Positions 21,648 to 27,734 of a stretch of DNA of 29,146 nucleotides are shown piece after piece. Location of the stretch: NCBI GenBank assembly GCA_002409445.1, contig DHNJ01000220.1:6073-35218 (forward strand), read 5' to 3'. The DNA is from Armatimonadetes bacterium UBA5419. GTDB lineage: Bacteria; Armatimonadota; UBA10988. The notes beneath the pieces were generated by a model. That model worked only from the letters and a program-made list of their open reading frames with translations, did no database searches and was not told where the DNA came from. Position 1 is the stretch's first letter, and each line of letters begins with the position of its first letter. Position numbers and translations under genes: made by a program.

Positions 21648-23344
21648 TAGCTCCGCTTACCCCCCGATTTGCCCGATGCCACGAAGTCCGCGAACGCCAG
21701 GGACCGGTGGACCTCCGTGATGACGATCTGCGCGCCGCGCTGCTGCGTGCGGGCGGCGTCCGGCAGACTGATCATCATGCCGTCGATGATCGCCACGACC
21801 TGGTTGGTCTCCGACTCGGCGCAATCACGCGGCAGAATGTTGATAACTTCCTCGGCGCGGACCCAGCCGATTTTCTCCTCGGTCTCGTCGATCCGGCCGC
21901 CGGAGATGAATAGCTGGTCGCGCTCGCCCGCATGCACGCGCACATACACTGGCGCGTTCAACCGGTCCTCGAGCGCCTGCGTCGTGTCGCCACCCGGGCC
22001 GATCAGCAGGTCGGCGACGTCCGCATGGCACTCGATCAGGTACGCCTCATGGGCGCGCTGGAAGGCAAGCTCGCGTAGCTGGTTCTCGGCCTGGATCGCC
22101 ATAGTGATCGGCGTCAATACGTGGCCGCGGCCGTGGCAACTCGGGCAGACCTCGGAGATCTCGTGGGCCAGGCTCTCGCCGGTGCGCTGGCGAGTGATCT
22201 CGACCAGCGCCAGCGGGCTGATGTGGACCACCTTCGTCCGCGCGCGGTCGCTCTCCAGTGCCTTCTCCAGCTCCGCGTAGACGGTCAGCCGGTCGGCCGT
22301 GCGGTCCATATCGATGAAGTCGACAATGACGATGCCGCCAATGTCGCGCAGCCGCAACTGGCGGGCGATCTCCTGCGCGGCCTCGACGTTGGTCGTCAGG
22401 ATGGTGTCGGAGAGGCCCTTCGTCCCGACGAATCGGCCGGTGTTGACGTCGACCACGGTCAACGCCTCGGTCTCGTCGATGGTAAGGTTGCCGCCGCTAC
22501 GCAGCATTACGCTGCGTTGTAGCGCGTTCTCAATCTCGCGCTCGATGCCGTAGACCAGGAACAGCGGCTCCGGGCTCTCGTGGCGCACCACGCGGTCGAG
22601 CAGACTGGGATCAAGCCGCTCCATGATCTCGCGGATGTTGTCGTAGTCTTCCTGGCTGTCGACGACCAGCTGGTCGATGTCGGCATTGAAGAAGTCGCGA
22701 CAGACGCGGTAGACCATCGAGAAGTCTTGGTGTAGGAGCGCCGGTGCCTTGGTCGTCTTAGCCTTGGCCTCGATCTCGTCCCACAGCTCGACGAGGTAGC
22801 CGATGTCGTTCTTAATCTCCTCGTCGGTTGCCCCCTCGGCCTCCGTGCGCATGATCAGCGCCCGACCCTCCGGCTGGTACTTCTCGCCCAGGATGCGCAG
22901 GCGGTTGCGCTCGGCACTCTCCGGGATACGACGCGAGACGCCGATGTGCTTGGTCTCCGGGCCGATCATGACCACGAATCGGCCCGGCAGGCTGAGCCGC
23001 ATCGTCGAGCGGGGGCCCTTGGTGCCGACCGCCGCCCGCTCGACCTGGAGGATGATCTCCTGGCCGCGCTTGAGCACATCGCCGATGCTGCGCGAGGGGA
23101 TCTTGTCCTTGCCGGGGTCGTCGGGTAGGACGACGTTGTCGACGTAGAGGAAGGCGTTCTTTGCCAAGCCGATGTCGACGAAGGCCGCATCCATGCCCGG
23201 CAGCACGTTCTCGACGCGCCCCTTATACACGTTGCCAATGACCTTCGAGCCGCGCTCGGCATAGAAGTCTTGGATGGACCCATCTTCGATCAGCGCCATG
23301 CGCTTCTCGAAAATGCCGCTACTGATCAGAATCTTACGCGACAT
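21647..23344 (-). CDS. rng: Ribonuclease G/E family endoribonuclease
   Basis: The 565-residue enzyme has the RNase E/G catalytic core. An S1 domain is inserted near the N-terminus (GNVYKGRVENVLPGMDAAFV, then DIGLAKNAFLYV). The catalytic aspartates are D299 (TVVDVNTGR) and D342 (GGIVIVDFIDM); their 43-residue separation equals that of E. coli RNase E (D303, D346). The zinc-link CPSCHGRG has C400 and C403. After the core comes a short C-terminal beta domain (TNQVVAIIDGMMISLPDA, then QIVITEVHRSLAFADF) resembling a TRAM RNA-binding domain; there is no long RNase E scaffold. It processes rRNA and degrades mRNA. The ATG is one base after the larC stop, with AAGGAAAGG 11 bases upstream. Confidence 0.93.
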   Translation of the reverse strand: MSRKILISSGIFEKRMALIEDGSIQDFYAERGSKVIGNVYKGRVENVLPGMDAAFVDIGLAKNAFLYVDNVVLPDDPGKDKIPSRSIGDVLKRGQEIILQVERAAVGTKGPRSTMRLSLPGRFVVMIGPETKHIGVSRRIPESAERNRLRILGEKYQPEGRALIMRTEAEGATDEEIKNDIGYLVELWDEIEAKAKTTKAPALLHQDFSMVYRVCRDFFNADIDQLVVDSQEDYDNIREIMERLDPSLLDRVVRHESPEPLFLVYGIEREIENALQRSVMLRSGGNLTIDETEALTVVDVNTGRFVGTKGLSDTILTTNVEAAQEIARQLRLRDIGGIVIVDFIDMDRTADRLTVYAELEKALESDRARTKVVHISPLALVEITRQRTGESLAHEISEVCPSCHGRGHVLTPITMAIQAENQLRELAFQRAHEAYLIECHADVADLLIGPGGDTTQALEDRLNAPVYVRVHAGERDQLFISGGRIDETEEKIGWVRAEEVINILPRDCAESETNQVVAIIDGMMISLPDAARTQQRGAQIVITEVHRSLAFADFVASGKSGGKRS

Positions 23345-23345
23345 G

Positions 23346-24530
23346 CTAGATCGTCGCCTTTCCTTGGTTGGTTAGCGTGGTGCGAGCGAGATACTCCGCC
23401 GCAACGTAAACTTCCTTGAGCGTCACGCCGGTCTCTTCGGCTAGCGCCCGGCAGGCTTCGTACTCGGGCGCGACGTTGATCACCTGGCCGCCGGCCCGGG
23501 CCACCTTGACCGGCACCAGCCCCCAGGCCGTGGTCACCTCGTGCCACTCACGCTCGAGGCAGTGCCGCTCGGCGGCGTAATAGCGCACACCCAGCGTCGT
23601 CGTGTAGGTAACGACCGCCTCCAGCACGGCATCGCGTTTGCTCGGCTCGCAGAGCACCCGCAGCAGCACCGCCGGCCGATTCTTCTTCATCTGCAGCGGC
23701 GACAGCGTCGCGTCCATGGCCCCCGCGGCGGTGATACGGGCGAGCGCCATGTCCCACCACTCGGGGTTCATGTCGTCGATGTTGGCCTCGATGATCGTCA
23801 CCGCGGCCGACTGCGGCGCCGCCTCACCGAGCACCAGACGCAGGATGTTCGGGATGCCGAAGTCCTTCGTGCCCGCGCCGTAGCCCACCGCACGGGTGGT
23901 CATCGTCGGCATCTCGTAGGTCTCGGCCAAGGTCGTGAGGATCGCCGCACCGGTCGGCGTTAGCGTCTCGCCCTCAACATCGAGCGGCCGCGACGGCACG
24001 TCGCGCAGCAGTTCCTGCGTGGCCCACGCGGGCACCGGCAGGCGCCCATGCTCGCAGTCTACCCAGCCGTACGAGACCGGCAGCGGCGTGCAGCCGACGC
24101 GGTCCACGCCGAGCAGCTTCAGACCCAAGCAGGTGCCCACGACGTCGACAATCGCGTCCACCGCGCCGACCTCGTGGAAGTGGATGCGCTCGACGGTCGT
24201 GCCGTGGACCTTGGCCTCGGCCTCGGCCAGGCGGCGGAAGATGGCCCGCGCCCGCTCGCGCACGTCCTCGTCCAGCTTGCTCTCGTCGAGGATCGCCTCG
24301 ATGTGCTTGAGGTGGCGATGCGGCTTGGCCTCGTCGGTCAGCGTGACATCGACTTTCGTCGCGCGCACCCCGCGCCGCATCACGGACGAGTGGCTCAGCG
24401 TGTAGCCGCTCACGTTCAGCCCAGCAAGCCCGTCGCGCAGCGCGTCGAAGTCGAGCCCCGCGTCCACCATTGCGCCCAACGCCATATCGCCGCTGGCCCC
24501 CGCGGCACAATCAAACCAAGCCCAGGTCAT
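23346..24530 (-). CDS. larC: Nickel-pincer cofactor biosynthesis protein LarC (nickel insertion)
   Basis: The 394-residue protein is a full-length LarC, a CTP-dependent cyclometallase that inserts nickel into the pyridinium bis-thiocarboxylate cofactor of lactate racemase and relatives. Recognisable blocks are the N-terminal WFDCAAGASGDMALGAMVDA, the His-rich IHFHEVGAVDAIVDVVGT, and GYGAGTKDFGIPNILR, EANIDDMNPE, MKKNRPAV in the C-terminal part. In lactobacilli LarC is made through a programmed frameshift (larC1/larC2), but here it is one uninterrupted frame. ATG overlaps the larB stop as ATGA (4 bases). larE and a larA-like racemase are not in the window. Confidence 0.92.
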   Translation of the reverse strand: MTWAWFDCAAGASGDMALGAMVDAGLDFDALRDGLAGLNVSGYTLSHSSVMRRGVRATKVDVTLTDEAKPHRHLKHIEAILDESKLDEDVRERARAIFRRLAEAEAKVHGTTVERIHFHEVGAVDAIVDVVGTCLGLKLLGVDRVGCTPLPVSYGWVDCEHGRLPVPAWATQELLRDVPSRPLDVEGETLTPTGAAILTTLAETYEMPTMTTRAVGYGAGTKDFGIPNILRLVLGEAAPQSAAVTIIEANIDDMNPEWWDMALARITAAGAMDATLSPLQMKKNRPAVLLRVLCEPSKRDAVLEAVVTYTTTLGVRYYAAERHCLEREWHEVTTAWGLVPVKVARAGGQVINVAPEYEACRALAEETGVTLKEVYVAAEYLARTTLTNQGKATI

Positions 24531-25330
24531 GCTTCGTCGTTCTCCTGCTTGCTCGCCGGCTGGGCCGTCGCGGGTCCACCCATGCGGCTATTCATCAGGT
24601 GGGCGGCATAGCCCGCGCCAAACCCGTTATCGATGTTGACCACGGTGACGCCCGTGGCACACGAATTGAGCATCGTTAGCAGCGGCGCCAGACCGCCGAA
24701 ATGTGCGCCGTAGCCGACGCTGGTCGGCACGGCGATGACCGGCGCGGAAACCAGTCCCCCGACCACGCTGGGCAGCGCGCCCTCCATGCCAGCGACACAG
24801 ATGACCACGTTCGCCCGCTGCAGCACGTCAGCGCGGCTGAGCAGGCGGTGGATGCCGGCCACACCGACGTCGACCAGCCGCTCGACGCGTGAGCCCATCG
24901 TCTCGGCAGTCAGCGCCGCCTCTTCGAGCACGGGCAAGTCGCTCGTCCCCGCGCAGCAACAGACGATCTTGCCGACGGGCGGCGGCGCGTTTTCCGGCAG
25001 GAGCCGCCACAACTGCGGCAGCGGGTAGTACGTGCCGCCGAGTCCGACTTGTTCTAAGCGGCTGGCGGTCTCCTGCCGCATCCGGGTGGCGAGCACACAG
25101 CTGGAGCGTTCGGACAAGGCGCGAACGATCGCCTCCACTTGCTCGTCGGTCTTGCCGGCGCAGAAAATGACTTCAGGGAAACCGGTACGCACGGCCCGGT
25201 GCGTGTCGAGGGTGGCGAAGTCGCCGACCGGCTGCAACGGCCAGCGGCGGAGAATGTCGGTCGCTTCGGTGGTCGACAGGTGGCCCGACGCCACCTGGTC
25301 GAGGAGCGTTCTTAAGCGTGCTTCGTCCAT
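24527..25330 (-). CDS. larB: Nickel-pincer cofactor biosynthesis protein LarB
   Basis: The 267-residue protein is LarB, which carboxylates and hydrolyses nicotinic acid adenine dinucleotide to pyridinium-3,5-biscarboxylate mononucleotide, the first step of nickel-pincer cofactor synthesis. The C-terminal half resembles AIR carboxylase (PurE): VCCCAGTSDLPVLEEAALTA, then ETMG, VVICVAGMEGALPSVVGGLV, and VPTSVGYGAHFGGLAPLLTM. The N-terminal part (PEVIFCAGKTDEQVEAIVRA) is also typical. ATG 25330 is chosen from family length; the ribosome-binding site is weak (GCGAG). It starts 33 bases after tRNA-Leu with no terminator seen between them, so it may be transcribed from the tRNA promoter. Confidence 0.92.
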   Translation of the reverse strand: MDEARLRTLLDQVASGHLSTTEATDILRRWPLQPVGDFATLDTHRAVRTGFPEVIFCAGKTDEQVEAIVRALSERSSCVLATRMRQETASRLEQVGLGGTYYPLPQLWRLLPENAPPPVGKIVCCCAGTSDLPVLEEAALTAETMGSRVERLVDVGVAGIHRLLSRADVLQRANVVICVAGMEGALPSVVGGLVSAPVIAVPTSVGYGAHFGGLAPLLTMLNSCATGVTVVNIDNGFGAGYAAHLMNSRMGGPATAQPASKQENDEA

Positions 25331-25363
25331 GCGATCTCGCGAGCGGTGAGGGATAGGAGCAAG

Positions 25364-25446
25364 TACCGGGGACCGGGCTCGAACCGGCAAGGGCTAAGCC
25401 CGCAGGATTTTAAGTCCCGTGCGTTTACCAATTTCGCCACCCCGGC
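25364..25446 (-). tRNA. tRNA-Leu (anticodon UAA)
   Basis: An 83-base cloverleaf: acceptor GCCGGGG/CCCCGGT, D-arm with AAATTGGTAAAC, anticodon loop CTTAAAA, a long class II variable arm (CGGGCTTAGCCC), and T-arm with GGTTCGAGCCC. The CCA end is not encoded. It is the promoter-distal of three tandem tRNAs. Confidence 0.96.
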
Positions 25447-25536
25447 CAAGGGCGACCAGCGGCCGCCGCGACGGCACGTACAGGTACTCAAACCGGCAAC
25501 GGTCTGGGTCGCGGCCCGTGCTAACCGTTGGTGCAG

Positions 25537-25608
25537 AGGTGGCGACCGGATTTGAACCGGTGAATGGAGGCTTTGCAGGCCTCTGCCTTACCGCTTGGCT
25601 ACGCCACC
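25537..25608 (-). tRNA. tRNA-Cys (anticodon GCA)
   Basis: A 72-base cloverleaf: acceptor GGTGGCG/CGCCACC, anticodon stem-loop GAGGC-CTGCAAA-GCCTC, T-arm ACCGG-TTCAAAT-CCGGT. The CCA end is not encoded. About 90 bases of unremarkable spacer separate it from tRNA-Leu. Confidence 0.97.
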
Positions 25609-25642
25609 TAATGGTCCCCGGGCGGCTGCCCAGGCGACCAGG

Positions 25643-25714
25643 AGCGGGAGACGGGGTTCGAACCCGCGACCCTCAGTTTGGGAAACTGATGCTCTACCAC
25701 TGAGCTACTCCCGC
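25643..25714 (-). tRNA. tRNA-Gly (anticodon CCC)
   Basis: A 72-base cloverleaf: acceptor GCGGGAG/CTCCCGC, D-arm GCTC-AGTGGTA-GAGC, anticodon stem-loop TCAGT-TTCCCAA-ACTGA, T-arm GCGGG-TTCGAAC-CCCGT. It reads GGG codons. No CCA is encoded. It is the first gene after the promoter at 25756. Confidence 0.96.
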
Positions 25715-25727
25715 CCAGTACCCACCG

Positions 25728-25756
25728 ATTATCCCCGCCCCCATGCCGCTTGTCAA
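25728..25756 (-). promoter_or_regulatory. Promoter of the tRNA cluster
   Basis: Minus strand TTGACA (25756-25751), a 17-base spacer, GATAAT (25733-25728). Transcription would start about 7 bases before the tRNA-Gly 5' end, a normal short tRNA leader. Confidence 0.7.
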
Positions 25757-25800
25757 GCAGACACGCAGGCCCGAGCACGGCTCGGCCGGCGGGTCAGCGC

Positions 25801-25829
25801 TTGACGCAAGCCCCCTAGCCGCCTAGCAT
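25801..25829 (+). promoter_or_regulatory. Promoter of tgt, placed for a leaderless transcript
   Basis: TTGACG (25801-25806), a 17-base spacer, TAGCAT (25824-25829). The expected transcription start coincides with the ATG at 25837, and no ribosome-binding site lies before that ATG. Confidence 0.6.
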
Positions 25830-25836
25830 CGCGACC

Positions 25837-26907
25837 ATGCTCCGCGCGCTCGATCTCGCCCATGGCTCCGTGGTTCTGCCCTCGTTCATGCCCGACGCAA
25901 CGCAGGCTGTCGTGCGCTCGGTGGACTCGGCGGATCTTGAACGCTGTGGCGTCGAGGCGGTCGTCATGAATGCCTACCACCTGCTCAGCCGCCCCGGCCT
26001 AGGCGTCGCTACCGCACTGGGCGGCGCGCACGCGATGGCTGGCTGGTCCGGGCCGATCATCACCGACTCCGGCGGCTTCCAAGCCTACTCCATCCTCGCC
26101 GAACAACCCAAGCTGGGCCGCGTGACCGACGCCGGCTTCACGGTCCGCCGGCCCGGTGGCAGCCGGCTCGCGCTGTCGCCGGAACGCTGCGTGCAGGTCC
26201 AGTGGCGGCTGGGTGCCGACGTGATCATGTGCCTGGACCAGTGCACGCACGCCGACGACCCGCCAGAGTTGCAGGAGACGGCGGTCGCGCGGACCATCGC
26301 CTGGGCCCGCCGTTGCCGACGGACCTTCGATGACCTCCTGGCCCAGCGCAGCGCGGACGACCGGCCCCGTCCGCTGCTCTTCGCCGTAGTCCAAGGCGGC
26401 GCCGACCTCGCCCTGCGCCGACGCTGCTGTGAAGCGCTACTGGAGATCGGCTTCGACGGCTACGGGTACGGCGGTTGGCCGCTGGATGGCGAAGGCAACC
26501 TTCTTCTTGACGCGCTGGCGCTGGTCCGCGAACTGGTCCCCGCCACCCTCCCTCTCCACGCTCTGGGCGTCGGTCACCCGCTATCGCTGGTCGACGCCGC
26601 CGCGCTGGGCTACGGCCTGTTCGACTGCGCCCTACCCACCCGCGACGCTCGACGCGGCCGTGTGTACCAGCAGGTCAGCCCGCCCGTCGCCGGCCAGCGC
26701 GATTGGTTGCGCATGCTCTTCTTGACCGACGAACGCTATATCCGCGACACCGCGCCGATCCAGGACGACTGCGACTGCCCGACCTGCACGCGCTACCCAC
26801 GCGGCTACCTCCACCACCTCTACCGCGCCGACGAGCCCACCTTCCAGCGCCTCTGCACGCTGCACAACCTGCGCTTTCTTACGCGCCTGACGGCGGCGCT
26901 GCGGTGA
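25837..26907 (+). CDS. tgt: tRNA-guanine transglycosylase (queuine tRNA-ribosyltransferase) family protein, divergent
   Basis: The 356-residue protein has the TGT barrel and both active-site aspartates: D77 in PIITDSGGFQAYS (general acid/base) and D263 in FDCALPTRDARRG (nucleophile). The zinc site is complete (C312, C314, C317 in CDCPTC, and H343). Base-pocket residues D134 and C136 occur as LDQC. Normal bacterial TGT exchanges the wobble guanine of GUN anticodons for preQ1. Differences here: the GGLAVGE-type pocket loop reads GGWPLDGEG (residues 212-220, one residue longer) and the usual DEC is DQC. The specificity may therefore differ, perhaps another 7-deazaguanine base or another RNA. The mRNA appears leaderless. 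It overlaps the downstream methyltransferase by 4 bases. Confidence 0.87.
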   Translation: MLRALDLAHGSVVLPSFMPDATQAVVRSVDSADLERCGVEAVVMNAYHLLSRPGLGVATALGGAHAMAGWSGPIITDSGGFQAYSILAEQPKLGRVTDAGFTVRRPGGSRLALSPERCVQVQWRLGADVIMCLDQCTHADDPPELQETAVARTIAWARRCRRTFDDLLAQRSADDRPRPLLFAVVQGGADLALRRRCCEALLEIGFDGYGYGGWPLDGEGNLLLDALALVRELVPATLPLHALGVGHPLSLVDAAALGYGLFDCALPTRDARRGRVYQQVSPPVAGQRDWLRMLFLTDERYIRDTAPIQDDCDCPTCTRYPRGYLHHLYRADEPTFQRLCTLHNLRFLTRLTAALR

Positions 26908-27692
26908 GCGACGAGGCACTGGCCGCCCTGGTTGAACAGGTCCGCGCGGGCCGCGAATATGCCGCGCTCGCCCCAGACTTTGTCATCGGCATCGCCGCGG
27001 TAGAACTGGCCCACCGCGGCCCCGGCAAGGCCACGACTAAGGCGGTCCGGAGCCGGTTGCACCAGATGGTTGGCGCCTATGAAGCGCCGCCGGCTGACGC
27101 GCCGGCCCGACTCGCCGCTGCCAGCGACGAGGAGCTGCCGGCGCTTGCCGCCCAGCTGCGCGGCCGCCACGCCTCGACGCGGGAACGCGAGGCGGCGGCG
27201 GCAGACTTCTGGTCCGCTGTGCTGGCTGACCTGCCACAGCCCGTCTCGATCACCGATCTTGCGTGCGGCCTGCAGCCGCTGAGCCTGCCCCTGGTCGACC
27301 TACCTCGCGATGTCCTCTACCGTGCCTTCGACGTCCATCTGGGCATCCTCGCCACCGCCGAGGCGTTTCTGCAGCGCTGGGGGCAGACACACGAGGTCGG
27401 CTCGTGGGACTTGTTAGCCGGCCCACCGCCCGGTGGCCACGACCTCGTGCTCCTACTCAAGACGCTACCGTGCCTGGAGCAGGGCCGCCGCGGCGCCGGC
27501 CGCGCACTGCTCGCCGCGCTGGAGGCTCAGACCGTCATCGTCACCTACCCGCTCCGCAGCCTGGGTGGTCGACAGGTGGGCATGGCGGACCACTACCGGC
27601 AGCAGCTCGCGGCGAGCGTCGACGGCATGCCGTGGCGCGTGGAGCCGCTCGATCTGCGCGGCGAGTTGGGCTTTCGCTTGCGACGGGCGTAG
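26904..27692 (+). CDS. 16S rRNA m7G1405 methyltransferase homolog (Arm/Rmt/FmrO aminoglycoside-resistance family)
   Basis: The 262-residue protein carries the Arm-family motifs in order: HASTREREA (H89-R95, the HxSTxER motif), DLACGLQPLSLP (SAM motif I, D118-P129), AFDVHLGIL, LLLKTLPCLEQ (K186, C190) and YPLRSLGGRQVGM (S219-R223). An N-terminal helical domain of about 85 residues (rRNA recognition in known members) precedes them. Known members methylate N7 of G1405 in the 30S decoding site and give high resistance to 4,6-disubstituted aminoglycosides. It starts at GTG overlapping the tgt stop (GTGA), so the two are co-translated. There is no mobile element or antibiotic gene cluster nearby and base use matches the neighbours, suggesting a resident gene. 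Actual target and resistance are unproven. Confidence 0.85.
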   Translation: MSDEALAALVEQVRAGREYAALAPDFVIGIAAVELAHRGPGKATTKAVRSRLHQMVGAYEAPPADAPARLAAASDEELPALAAQLRGRHASTREREAAAADFWSAVLADLPQPVSITDLACGLQPLSLPLVDLPRDVLYRAFDVHLGILATAEAFLQRWGQTHEVGSWDLLAGPPPGGHDLVLLLKTLPCLEQGRRGAGRALLAALEAQTVIVTYPLRSLGGRQVGMADHYRQQLAASVDGMPWRVEPLDLRGELGFRLRRA

Positions 27693-27699
27693 GCGGCCC

Positions 27700-27728
27700 T
27701 TGGCCTGGCACGCGCGCGTGGCTATGAT
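27700..27728 (+). promoter_or_regulatory. Promoter of the last gene, placed for a leaderless transcript
   Basis: TTGGCC (27700-27705), a 17-base spacer, TATGAT (27723-27728). The -10 box ends 6 bases before the ATG at 27735, with no ribosome-binding site between. Confidence 0.5.
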
Positions 27729-27734
27729 GAGCGC

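Noticed and set aside
25447..25536. Possible extra small RNA between tRNA-Leu and tRNA-Cys
   Set aside because: No cloverleaf, promoter or clear hairpin was found in this spacer.
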